NCBI RefSeq assembly: GCF_036543075.1
Contig: NZ_JAZHPF010000012.1
Span: forward strand, 1 to 64,000
Direction: 5' to 3'
Source of the DNA: Deinococcus sp. YIM 134068
Lineage (GTDB): Bacteria > Deinococcota > Deinococci > Deinococcales > Deinococcaceae
DNA: 64,000 bases
A program made the position numbers and the translations under genes. Below the pieces are notes generated by a model. The model was not told the DNA's origin. It worked only from the letters and a program-made list of their open reading frames with translations, and searched no databases. The stretch's first letter is position 1; each line of letters begins with the position of its first letter. Shown one piece after another: positions 24,099 to 32,797 of the stretch.

Positions 24099-24155
24099 TG
24101 CGAGGGGGAGTTGAGCGGCCCGGTTTCTAGGTGCCTGAGCCTGTTCGTCGGCTTC

Positions 24156-24187
24156 CCCCGTGGGAGAGGGCCGGGGTGAGGGGGCGT
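24156..24187. repeat. Fragment related to the MITE-like family
   Basis: CCCGTGGGAGAGGGCCGGGG and the flanking GAGGGGGCG match the degenerate outer half of the repeats seen at 54875 and 58723. It is a partial copy in the gap before the DUF2259-like gene. Confidence 0.45.
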
Positions 24188-24223
24188 GTGACCACCTCCG
24201 CCGCCCACCCCTTACCCTGAGCC

Positions 24224-24922
24224 ATGCGCCGCCACCTGACCGCCCTGCTGGCCCTGCTCGCGCTCGCCCCGGTCGCCGAGGCGGGCAATCGGCCCGACGT
24301 GCGGCGCGTCGCCTTCTCGCCGAACAGCACGCGGGCGCTCGTCGTCACGGGCGGCGTACAGGACGGCAGCGGCTTCAGCGCGGCGGCCCTGACGGTGGTG
24401 GACACGGGGACAGGCCGGACCGTGCGAGCAGTGGCGGAGGTGTCGCAGACGGGGACGGTAGCCGGGGTCGTCGCCTCGCTGCTGAGGCGGGAACGTAGTC
24501 TCCTCGCCCGAAGTGGGCTGACACCGGGGCGAACCTCGCGGCCCGTCTATGCCCGCCGTTTCCCCGTCCTCGCGCCCGTCTGGACGGAAGGGGTGGCGGC
24601 GGGGGCGAGTGCGACCGTCCCCGTCCGCCTGTGGACGCGCCCCGTGCCCGTGCGCCTGAGCGTGCGTCCCCTGCCGTCCTCCTGCCCCTACCCTGACCTG
24701 CTGCCGGAGGGGGAGCGGCCCGCCGGGTTCACCCTCGTCGTGGGCGGGCAGGTCGTCCATGCCGACCGGGTGTTGCCCGCGTCCAGGCAGTGCGCGACCC
24801 GCTACGCGCTGGAGCGGGTGGACGTGCGGGGCAACCGCGCCGTGTTTGTGCTGCGTGCCTATACCGTGGGCTTCGAGGGACCGAACGCGGAGCCGCTGGT
24901 GGTGGCGGCGACGCTACGGTGA
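24224..24922 (+). CDS. DUF2259-like predicted secreted protein
   Basis: The signal peptide MRRHLTALLALLALAPVAEA is followed by DVRRVAFSPNSTRALVVTGG and VQDGSGFSAAALTVVDTGTG. That 'GFSpdg..f....GVqDGSGfp.a.i.vvD' pattern is the signature of DUF2259 secreted proteins. The C-terminal part has two cysteines (SSCPYPDL and SRQCATRYALE) that may form a disulphide. The start follows a TACCCT box (24213-24218) by 5 nt. The molecular role is unknown. Confidence 0.75.
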   Translation: MRRHLTALLALLALAPVAEAGNRPDVRRVAFSPNSTRALVVTGGVQDGSGFSAAALTVVDTGTGRTVRAVAEVSQTGTVAGVVASLLRRERSLLARSGLTPGRTSRPVYARRFPVLAPVWTEGVAAGASATVPVRLWTRPVPVRLSVRPLPSSCPYPDLLPEGERPAGFTLVVGGQVVHADRVLPASRQCATRYALERVDVRGNRAVFVLRAYTVGFEGPNAEPLVVAATLR

Positions 24923-24923
24923 A

Positions 24924-24951
24924 GGTCGCCAGTTGCCAGACACCAGTCGCC
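24924..24951. repeat. Stuttering run S6 (GTCGCCAG words)
   Basis: GGTCGCCAGTTGCCAGACAC followed by CAGTCGCC, similar to S5. It lies just after the DUF2259-like gene. Confidence 0.45.
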
Positions 24952-25094
24952 CGAAAGACACCGGAGAAGACGGGGTTTTCTGCTCTGATGAGGAAATTGA
25001 GGCGCTGCTGGCTCACCGTCCCTCAACGCCGATAAACACGTCCTCTTTTCCCTGTCCCCACCCCGCCCCGGACGCTCCATTCCCCCCTCTGGGT

Positions 25095-25537
<443 letters not shown>

Positions 25538-25569
25538 GGAGGGGTGCGGGAAGGGGACGGGGAGCGCAC

Positions 25570-26994
25570 ATGCTCAGGCCGCTGCTGCTCTCGGCGGCGC
25601 TCCTCGGCGCGGGGCTGGCGGGGGCACAGATCACCCTGGGTCGCCTGAATCTCGCGGGCGCGTCGGTGCAGAGCATCACCCTGTACGGGGCGGACTACGC
25701 GAGCGCGGAGGTGCTGGGCGGCGTGGTGCGGGTTACGCGCGACCTCCCCGAGGTGCCCGTCACGCTGGAGGGGACGGAGCCGACCGCCACAGAACCCGCC
25801 GGGCCGGGGGTCGCCCGCGTGGAGGCGTTCGGGCACACGCTGCTGCTGCCCATCGACGAGGACCAGCAGCGGGCCACGACGGACTTCAACACCGTGCAGC
25901 TCGACGCGGTGCGGGTGCGGGCGCGCACGGCGACCCTCGTGAACGGCACCCTCTACCTGCCGCTCGACACGCTGGCGCGTGGGCTGGGGGCAACCTACGA
26001 GGCGGGGGTGTTCAAGGTGCGGCCCGCCCTCCTCTACGGGGTGAGCAGCCGCGCGGGGGCGGACAGCGACCGGCTGGTGCTCGACCTCAGCCGCGACGCG
26101 ACCGTGACCGACGAGCTGCGCGGCACGACCGTCACCGTCACCCTGCGCGGGGTGCGGGGCCAGGCGCGGCGCTACACCACGCGCGGTGCCTTCGTGCCAC
26201 GGGCGGAGGTGGCCCGCCGGGGCGACGACCTCACCCTGAGCTTCACCCTCCCGCAGGGAAGCGGCTACCGGGTCTACCGGGTGGTGCGGACGGGCGGGGC
26301 GCGGCTCGTCGTGGACGCCGGGCCGGGCGTGCCGCGCACCGTGCCCGCGCTCGTGGACCGCATCACCCGGCCCCTGATCGTGCTGGACCCCGCCCGCGTG
26401 ACCGGGCTGGGCCGCGACGTGACGCTCGACGTGGCCCGCCGCGCCGCCGAGCTGCTCAGCCAGGCGGGGTGGCAGGTCAAGGTGACGCGCGACACCGGGA
26501 CCGCCCTCGGCATCAACCAGAAGCTCGCCCTCGCCCGGCGCAGCGACGTGTACCTCGCGCTCGACCTGGGCCGCTTTCCCGGTGCCAAGCGCGGCGGCGT
26601 CACCGTGTACGAGCCGACGGGCCGCGCCACCAACCAGTACGTGAACGCCGTGCGGGGCGGTGCCCAGCCCCCCTATGCCAACCTCGCGGTGGCGGGGGCG
26701 GGCGGCACCCGGCGGCTGTCCGAACTCCTGCGCGGTGAATTGCGCGGCGGCGGGCTGGGCACCGCGCAGCAGCAGAACGTGACGCGCGTGCTCACGCTCG
26801 GCGAGGCCCCGCAGGCCGCCCTGCTGCTGGAGATGGGCTGGGCGGGCAACGCCGAGGACCGCGCGAAGCTGGAGGTGGACGCCCGCCTCCAGGCGATGTC
26901 CGTCGCCGTCGCGCGCTCGGTCGCCACCTACCTCACGGCGCGGGCCTCCAACGCCGGGCAGGCCCCCACCTCCCAGGCCGGGGCGAGGCCGTGA
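25570..26994 (+). CDS. Amidase_3-like protein lacking zinc ligands
   Basis: The signal peptide (MLRPLLLSAALLGAGLAGAQ) is followed by beta domains, including a copper-amine-oxidase-N-like piece (LVNGTLYLPLDTLARGLGAT) and an AMIN-like piece (DRLVLDLSRDATVTDELRG). The C-terminal third aligns with N-acetylmuramoyl-L-alanine amidases. However, the first zinc motif, normally DPGHGG, reads VLDPARVTGLGRD, and the SIHANA-type motif reads LALDLGR, so both His ligands are absent. The late Glu (LLEMGWAGN) is kept. It is probably a cell-wall-binding pseudo-enzyme. An ATG at 25534, overlapping smpB, could be the true start; ATG 25570 has a GGGGAG site. Confidence 0.72.
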   Translation: MLRPLLLSAALLGAGLAGAQITLGRLNLAGASVQSITLYGADYASAEVLGGVVRVTRDLPEVPVTLEGTEPTATEPAGPGVARVEAFGHTLLLPIDEDQQRATTDFNTVQLDAVRVRARTATLVNGTLYLPLDTLARGLGATYEAGVFKVRPALLYGVSSRAGADSDRLVLDLSRDATVTDELRGTTVTVTLRGVRGQARRYTTRGAFVPRAEVARRGDDLTLSFTLPQGSGYRVYRVVRTGGARLVVDAGPGVPRTVPALVDRITRPLIVLDPARVTGLGRDVTLDVARRAAELLSQAGWQVKVTRDTGTALGINQKLALARRSDVYLALDLGRFPGAKRGGVTVYEPTGRATNQYVNAVRGGAQPPYANLAVAGAGGTRRLSELLRGELRGGGLGTAQQQNVTRVLTLGEAPQAALLLEMGWAGNAEDRAKLEVDARLQAMSVAVARSVATYLTARASNAGQAPTSQAGARP

Positions 26995-27533
26995 GGCGGC
27001 TGTTTTCCCTGTTCAACGTGGTGAGCGCCGCGCTGCTCGCCGCCGCCGCCTTCGCCTACCAGGAGGTGCAGCGTCCCCCGGAGACGCCCCGTGCCCCGGC
27101 CCTCGAACTCGCCGAGCGGCGGGGCGTGCAAGTCAGGGTCTACTTCACCGACGCGCAGGTGCAGACCCTCAAGCCCGAGTCGCGCACCGTGCAGGTCGTG
27201 CAGGAGAACCCCAGCGCGGTCTCGCAGGCCGCCCTGAACGTCTGGGCGCAGGGACCGACCGCCTCCGGCTCGCTCCCCGTCGTCCCGAAGGGCACCCCCG
27301 CCCCCCGCGTCTACCTGCGCGGTGCCCACTACTACGTCAACCTCCCCGACGCCTATCTCCGCCTCAAGTACGGCACGAGCGGCGAGCGGATGCTCCTGTG
27401 CACCCTCACCCGCACCCTGCTGGAGGCGCGCGGCCAGGACGTGACCTTCCTCGTGGGCGGACAGAACGTGGACACGCTCGGGCGGCTGGACCTGCGCGAG
27501 CCGTACACGCGGCAGGACTGCGCGGATGGGTGA
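26991..27533 (+). CDS. GerMN domain exported protein
   Basis: The N-terminal anchor (LFSLFNVVSAALLAAAAFAY) is followed by one GerMN domain: RGVQVRVYFTDAQVQTLKPE, SAVSQAALNVWAQGPTASGS, RGAHYYVNLPDAYLR, and LLCTLTRTLLEARGQDVTFL. GerMN domains occur in envelope proteins such as GerM and LpqB and may bind wall or partner proteins. The GTG start overlaps the amidase-like gene by 4 bases, so the two are coupled and likely work together in the envelope. The length (180 aa) is typical of single-domain forms. Deinococcus does not sporulate, so a germination role is not implied. Confidence 0.82.
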   Translation: MRRLFSLFNVVSAALLAAAAFAYQEVQRPPETPRAPALELAERRGVQVRVYFTDAQVQTLKPESRTVQVVQENPSAVSQAALNVWAQGPTASGSLPVVPKGTPAPRVYLRGAHYYVNLPDAYLRLKYGTSGERMLLCTLTRTLLEARGQDVTFLVGGQNVDTLGRLDLREPYTRQDCADG

Positions 27534-27550
27534 GGGCCGACGGGTGAGGG

Positions 27551-27630
27551 GAGGTCGAGGGGTCTAGAGGTCGAGCCGTCGAGAGGGGCGGACACCGTTC
27601 TGACCTCTCGACTCCTCGACTCCTCGACCC
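27551..27630. repeat. Stuttering inverted repeat S7 (word GGTCGAGG)
   Basis: The left arm (27551-27586) is a run of GAGGTCGAGGGGTCTAGAGG-type words. The right arm (27602-27629) is CTCTCGACTCCTCGACTCCT plus CGACC. They are imperfect reverse complements. It fills the gap between the GerMN gene and smc. Confidence 0.7.
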
Positions 27631-27644
27631 CCCGCCGTCCCCCC

Positions 27645-30600
27645 ATGCTCCACAGCATCACCCTTCAGGGCTTCAAGAGCTTCGCCGACCGCACCCGATT
27701 GGAGTTCGGGCCGGGCGTGTCCGCCGTCATCGGGCCGAACGGCAGCGGCAAGAGCAACGTGGTGGAGGCGATCCGCTGGGCTACCCACGGGGCGCGGGCG
27801 CGCGAGTTGCGGGCCGGGCGCGGCACGGAGCTGATCTTCCACGGCAGCGGCGGCAAGGCCCCGGTCGGGCTGGCGGAGGTGGAGCTGGAGCTGCGAACCC
27901 AGGGGGGCCGGGTCAACGTCGCGCGCCGCGTCTACCGCGACGGCACGGGCGAGCAGGACCTCAACGGTCGGCCCGTCCGCGCCCGCGACGTGCAATCGGC
28001 GCTGCGGGGCACCGGGCTGGGGCCGGGCGGCCTCGCCGTGATCGGGCAGGGCGAGGTGAGCGGCGTCGTGGGGGCGGAGGGGCGCACGCTGCTGGGCTAC
28101 GTGCAGGAGGCCGCCGGGCTGTCGCGCGCCGTCTCGGCCCGGCAGGAGACGGAGGCGCGGTTGCGCGAGGCGGACGGCCACTTGGAGGGATTGCGCCTCG
28201 TGTGGGCCGAACGTGCCGCCGGGGTGGAGCGGCTGGCCCGCGCCGCCGAGGCCGCCCGTCTCCACCGGGCGTTGACCGCCCGCGTCCTGACGTTGGAAGA
28301 CGCGCTGAGACGCGAACGGCAGTCCACGCTGAGCCGTGAACTCACTCAGGCCCGCGCCGAGGCCGCCGCGCTCGACGCCCGCAGCGCCGCCCTCGCCGTG
28401 ACGGTGCAGGCCGCCGCCGCGCGGGTGGAGGTCGCCCGTGACGCGGTGGGGGAGGCCCGCGCCCGCCGGGACGCCTTCACCGGGGCGCTCGATGCTCTGC
28501 GCGCCGCGAGAGACGCCCACGCGCAGGCCGAGCGGTACGACGCCCATCTCCGAACCGAGGCCGAGCGGCTGCGTGCCGAACTCGCCGCCCTTCCCCAGCA
28601 TCCGCCGGAGGGGGACGCGCCCGACCTCCCCGCGCTGGAGGCCGCCGTCACCACCGCCCGCCGCGAGGCCGAGGCCGCCGAGCGCCGCGCCCGCACGCTG
28701 GACACCGACCTTACCCGTGCCCGCGCCGCCGCCGCCCGTGTGGCCGAAGCTGCCGCGCGGGCCGATGCCAGTCGCGAGACGCTGGGGGCCGAGCTGGAGC
28801 GGGCCGAGGGGAATCTGGAGTCTGCGTTGGAAGGGCTGGCCGCCGCCCGCGAACGGCTAGAGGGGGCGACCCACGCCCGCGCACACGCCGAGGAGGAGTA
28901 CGCCGCGCTTGCCCGCCGCCGCTCGGAGGCCCAGGCCCACGAGCGTCATCTCACCTCCGAGCTTGCCCGCCTGAGCGCCAGCGTCGCCCCCCTGCGCCGG
29001 GAGCGCGAGCGTCTGGAGGGGTCGCTCAACTCCTACGCCCGCTACGGCGAGGGGGCGCGCAACGCCCTGCGGCTGGACCACCCCGGCATCGTCGGTTCGG
29101 TCGCCGACCTCCTCAGCGTGCCCGCCGAGTACGAGACCGCCGTGACCGCCGCGCTGGGCCGCCGCCTGGAGCAGATCGTCGTGGGGACGGGCGAGGATGC
29201 GCGGGGGATCATCGACGAACTCAAGCGGGTTGGCGGGCGGGCGACCTTCCTCCCCCTTGACCTGATTCGCGCTCGCCCTCGCCGTGACGGTGCCCTGCTC
29301 CGCGAGGCGGGCGTGATCGGCAACCTCGCCGACCTGTGCCCGACCGACCCGCCGCTCGTGGGGGAGGCGATTCTGGCCGATACCCTCGTCGTGGAGGACC
29401 TGCGCGCCGCGAACCGTCTCGCTCGCACGCATCCGAATCGTCCGCGCCTCGTCACGCTGGAGGGCGAGTTGCTGGAGGCGGGCGGCGCGATCACGGGCGG
29501 ACGCCTGCGCGACGCGGGCTTCAGCGTCCTCGCCGACCAGCGCCGGTTTCAGGAAATAGACCTGGAGTTGGAGGAAACGGACCGGCAGACCGTCCGCCTG
29601 ACTGCCGAACTGGAGAGGGTGCGGGCCACGCTCAGCGGCGACGCGGAGATTCACGACGCTCTTCTCGCCGCCCGCGAACGCGCCGCCCGTGAGGAACGCG
29701 AGGCCGAGCGCCGGGTCACGGAGTTGGAGGCGCAGGCCCGCAGTCTGGGGACGCACCGCGACCGCCTGCTCGCCCGCGTGAGCGCCGAAACGCCCACTCC
29801 TCCCCCTGCTGAGGAGGCTGCCGATCCCGCCAACCTCGAAGCCGCCCTCCTCGAAGCCCGCGCGCAGGCTGAGAATGACCGCGCCCGTGAGCGGGAGGCG
29901 TTGGAAACGTTTGCCCTGGGCCGCGAGTTGGACGCCGCGTGGCGCACCTTTCGCACCGCCCGCGCCCGCGCCGCCGATCTGGGGGAGCGCCTGAACGCAA
30001 ACGCCGAGGCCACCCAAGCACAGGACGCCCACCTCACAGGTGCCGCCGCCGAGGTGGGGAGGCGGGAGGCGGCCCTGGGCACCCTGGACGAGGGGGAACT
30101 CGCCCGCGCGGAGGGGGAGCGCGACGCCGCCGCGCAGGCCTACACCTCCGTCATCGGGGAGCAGAACAAGACGCGTGCCCGGCTGGAGGACCTGCGCCTG
30201 CTGATCGCCCGCCGCGAGGGCAGCCTCGAACCCCTCCCCGACGGCTGCTCGCCTCCCGGCACGCCCCGCGAGTGGACGGCGGAACTGGGCCGCGCCCGCG
30301 CCGACCTGGACAGCCTCGGCCCCGTGAACGCCCGCGCCGAGGCCGACCATGCCGCCGAAAATGCCGAGCTAGAACGTCTGAACGCTGAATTGAACGATGC
30401 CGAGGGGGCCGCCGCCGAACTCCGCGCCCACCTCGCCGAGTTGGAGGTGGCCGAGGGTCTCGCCACCCGCGCGGCCTTCGGGCGGGTGAACGCCGCCTTC
30501 CGCGAGTATTCCGCCGAACTCCTCGGCGGGCAGGGCGAACTGGAACCCGACCACGACGAGGCCGGACGCCTGACGGGCCTGCGCCTCGCCGTGCAGCCGA

Positions 30601-30959
30601 AGGGCAAGCGCACCCGCTCCATGAGCCTGCTGTCCGCCGGGGAGCGGACGATGGCGGGCCTGGGCTTCCTCTTCGCCCTCAACCACGCGGGCGGCGACGG
30701 CGGTGCTGCCGGGGAGGGGGCCGGGGGTCTCCCCCTCGCCGTGCTGGACGAGGTGGACGCCCCGCTGGACGAGGCGAACATCCGCCGTTTCACCGCCTTT
30801 CTGGACCGCTTCTCGGCGCGCGGCGCTCAGTTCCTCCTCGTCACCCACCAGAAGGCGACGATGGAGGTCGCGCACGCGCTCTGGGGCGTCACGACTGACC
30901 AGACGGGCGCGAGCCGCGTCCTGAGTATCCGGCAGGCGGAGGAGGCCCCCGCGCGGTAA
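27645..30959 (+). CDS. smc: Chromosome segregation protein SMC
   Basis: A 1104-aa SMC ATPase that compacts and segregates the chromosome. The N-terminal head has Walker A GPNGSGKSNVVEAIRWA after MLHSITLQGFKSFADRTRLE. Long Ala/Arg/Glu-rich coiled coils flank a hinge at about residues 465-640 (LDHPGIVGSVADLLSVPAEY, IDELKRVGGRATFLPLDLIR, LVTLEGELLEAGGAITGGR). The C-terminal head has signature LLSAGERTMAGLGFLFAL and Walker B AVLDEVDAPLDEANIRRF. It is somewhat shorter than the ~1180-aa Bacillus protein because of shorter coils. I see no clear ribosome site. The scpA and scpB genes are not adjacent. Confidence 0.96.
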   Translation: MLHSITLQGFKSFADRTRLEFGPGVSAVIGPNGSGKSNVVEAIRWATHGARARELRAGRGTELIFHGSGGKAPVGLAEVELELRTQGGRVNVARRVYRDGTGEQDLNGRPVRARDVQSALRGTGLGPGGLAVIGQGEVSGVVGAEGRTLLGYVQEAAGLSRAVSARQETEARLREADGHLEGLRLVWAERAAGVERLARAAEAARLHRALTARVLTLEDALRRERQSTLSRELTQARAEAAALDARSAALAVTVQAAAARVEVARDAVGEARARRDAFTGALDALRAARDAHAQAERYDAHLRTEAERLRAELAALPQHPPEGDAPDLPALEAAVTTARREAEAAERRARTLDTDLTRARAAAARVAEAAARADASRETLGAELERAEGNLESALEGLAAARERLEGATHARAHAEEEYAALARRRSEAQAHERHLTSELARLSASVAPLRRERERLEGSLNSYARYGEGARNALRLDHPGIVGSVADLLSVPAEYETAVTAALGRRLEQIVVGTGEDARGIIDELKRVGGRATFLPLDLIRARPRRDGALLREAGVIGNLADLCPTDPPLVGEAILADTLVVEDLRAANRLARTHPNRPRLVTLEGELLEAGGAITGGRLRDAGFSVLADQRRFQEIDLELEETDRQTVRLTAELERVRATLSGDAEIHDALLAARERAAREEREAERRVTELEAQARSLGTHRDRLLARVSAETPTPPPAEEAADPANLEAALLEARAQAENDRAREREALETFALGRELDAAWRTFRTARARAADLGERLNANAEATQAQDAHLTGAAAEVGRREAALGTLDEGELARAEGERDAAAQAYTSVIGEQNKTRARLEDLRLLIARREGSLEPLPDGCSPPGTPREWTAELGRARADLDSLGPVNARAEADHAAENAELERLNAELNDAEGAAAELRAHLAELEVAEGLATRAAFGRVNAAFREYSAELLGGQGELEPDHDEAGRLTGLRLAVQPKGKRTRSMSLLSAGERTMAGLGFLFALNHAGGDGGAAGEGAGGLPLAVLDEVDAPLDEANIRRFTAFLDRFSARGAQFLLVTHQKATMEVAHALWGVTTDQTGASRVLSIRQAEEAPAR

Positions 30960-31060
30960 GAGACGGCCCGTTACGTTCCCGTAATCCTCCGGTTCCACCA
31001 TGAGGTGACGAACCGGGAGACGTTGATCCACAGGTCCCCGGCGTCTCAAGGAGTCCGAAG

Positions 31061-31888
31061 ATGCGACTTCACCGAGGCTTGCTGACCTTTGCCGGTGTGT
31101 TCATGGGGGTGGCGGCGCTCCTCGCGGTGGGCCTGCGGGTCCGGCCCGCGCCCTTCCCCGCCGTCACCGGGAACACCGTCCCTCCCCGGACGGTGCCGCT
31201 TCCCGCCGGGCTGCCGCCGCCCGTGGAGCGGTATTTTCGCGTGACCTACGGCGAGCGGGTTCCCGTCGTCCACTCCGCCGTGATCAGCGGGCGGGCGTGG
31301 CTGCGGCCCGTGCCGGGTGGGCCGACCCTGCCGGGCCGTTTCCGCTTCATCCACGAGGCCGGGCGCAACTACCGCCACTACATCGAGGTGACGCTGTTCG
31401 GCTGGCCGGTGATGCGGGTCCACGAGGTCTATCTGGACGGGCACAGCCGCATGGAAACGCCCCTGGGGTCAAATGTGGACGCCCCGAAGGTCGAACAGGC
31501 CGCCAACCTCGCGCTGTGGGCCGAGGCGATCTGGATGCCCGCCGTCTTCCTCACGGATGCCCGCGTGCGCTGGGAGGCCGTCACCGACGACACGGCCCGG
31601 CTCGTCGTGCCCTTCGGCGGGGACGAGGAGCGATTCACGGTGCGTTTCGATCCCCAGAGTGGCCGCCCGCAAACGCTGGAGGCGTTGCGTTACAAGGCGG
31701 CGGACAGCCCCACCAAGACGCGCTGGTTGAACGACGTGCTGGCCTGGGGCGACTTCGGCGGCACGACCCTGCCCCGCGTGGCGTCCGTCACCTGGGCCGA
31801 CGACGGGCGACCCTGGGCCACCTTCACAGTCGAGGACGTGGTGAACAACGTGGACGTGCGGTCGTCCTTGAGGGGACGCGGGCCGTGA
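31061..31888 (+). CDS. DUF6544-like membrane-anchored protein
   Basis: One N-terminal membrane anchor (LTFAGVFMGVAALLAVGLRV) precedes a beta-rich domain with GLPPPVERYFRVTYGERVPV, SGRAWLRPVPGGPTLPGRFR, YIEVTLFGWPVMRVHEVYLD and NLALWAEAIWMPAVFLTDAR. The pattern, including 'RYFR..' near the start and W-rich later strands, is that of the DUF6544 family, which has no assigned function. An AAGGAG site precedes the ATG. The family call comes from memory of the pattern and should be checked. Confidence 0.6.
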   Translation: MRLHRGLLTFAGVFMGVAALLAVGLRVRPAPFPAVTGNTVPPRTVPLPAGLPPPVERYFRVTYGERVPVVHSAVISGRAWLRPVPGGPTLPGRFRFIHEAGRNYRHYIEVTLFGWPVMRVHEVYLDGHSRMETPLGSNVDAPKVEQAANLALWAEAIWMPAVFLTDARVRWEAVTDDTARLVVPFGGDEERFTVRFDPQSGRPQTLEALRYKAADSPTKTRWLNDVLAWGDFGGTTLPRVASVTWADDGRPWATFTVEDVVNNVDVRSSLRGRGP

Positions 31889-32034
31889 CGAGTGCGGGAC
31901 GCTGAGGCCCCGGAACGGTCGCCCCCACGTCCACTCGCCTGCTCACCCGCTTATGCTGTTGATTCCGCCCCCACCCGCTTGATCAGCCGACCAGGTATGG
32001 TAAGCGGAACACCAGCACCCAGAGGAGGTTTCCC
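31889..32034. other. Intergenic gap
   Basis: A 146-base gap before the 80-aa gene. Apart from the strong AGGAGG at 32022-32027, no convincing promoter pair or hairpin is seen. Confidence 0.35.
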
Positions 32035-32277
32035 ATGATGGAAGACACCACCCCACTCGGAAAGTCCGTCGAGGAGGTCGAGCGCGAGAGCGGCAACCTC
32101 GACTCCAGCCGCACCGCCGACAGCGAGCCGGGAACGCAGGGGAGCGTGATCATCCCGCCCACGGGGTTAGGCGGAGCCGGCGGGACGGCCACGGGCACCG
32201 GCATGGGCGTCCCGGTAATGCCGACGGTGGACCGCAGCGGGCAGGCGAACGGGAGGGACGAGGACGGGGAGGGCTGA
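32035..32277 (+). CDS. Small acidic hypothetical protein, 80 aa
   Basis: A low-complexity acidic/Gly protein (MMEDTTPLGKSVEEVERESG, then a Gly-rich GGAGGTATGTGMGVP stretch, ending RDEDGEG). It is predicted to be disordered. The site AGAGGAGG 8 nt before the ATG is one of the strongest ribosome sites in the window, implying high expression. It is not recognised. It is convergent with the Nudix gene. Confidence 0.6.
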   Translation: MMEDTTPLGKSVEEVERESGNLDSSRTADSEPGTQGSVIIPPTGLGGAGGTATGTGMGVPVMPTVDRSGQANGRDEDGEG

Positions 32278-32305
32278 TCGGGCGGCAGGAGCTTCACCTG
32301 TGATC

Positions 32306-32794
32306 TCAACCGCCCCGCCAACGCCGCTCAATCTCCAACGCCTGACGTAAGAGGGCCTGCCCGATAGCTCCCGATCCCCACGACAGAACGCGCCCGTACT
32401 CCTCCGGCGAGACCGCCCGCCGATGCCTCTTCTCGAAGAGAGGCGAGAAGGAGTTCAGGCGGACGCGTACCCAAAAACGCAGTTGAAAGTAGGGCTGAGG
32501 CGTCAGTCCCTCCACCTTTTGCGCCCCCATCAACTCGCAGTTCAGCACGTCGGCGCACGCCTCCTCGGCGACCTCGCGCCGTAGCGTCTCCTCCCACATC
32601 TCGCCGTCCTCGGGCTTGCCGCCGGGCAGGCTCCAGTCGTGGCCGTCCCCCGACACGAGGACGATCAGGCCCTCCCCGGTCAGACACACTCCGCTGACCT
32701 GTGTCACGGTCTCACCTGAGCCGGGCCAGTATTCCGGCAGCCACGTCATCAGGGCGGACCTTCCCTCCCAACTCGTCCGCTCGGTGACGCGCAC
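32306..32794 (-). CDS. Nudix hydrolase
   Basis: A 162-aa Nudix protein. The Nudix box reads GKPEDGEMWEETLRREVAEE, with the GX5E, REV and EE elements, but Ala follows where Gly is usual. It begins MRVTERTSWEGRSALMTWLP, and the conserved N-terminal strand VSGVCLTGEGLIVLVSGDG precedes the box. The substrate cannot be told from sequence. It starts 3 bases after sbcC ends, so it is the last gene of an sbcD-sbcC-nudix operon, which may place it in DNA-damage or nucleotide-pool metabolism. Confidence 0.87.
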   Translation of the reverse strand: MRVTERTSWEGRSALMTWLPEYWPGSGETVTQVSGVCLTGEGLIVLVSGDGHDWSLPGGKPEDGEMWEETLRREVAEEACADVLNCELMGAQKVEGLTPQPYFQLRFWVRVRLNSFSPLFEKRHRRAVSPEEYGRVLSWGSGAIGQALLRQALEIERRWRGG

Positions 32795-32797
32795 GCC

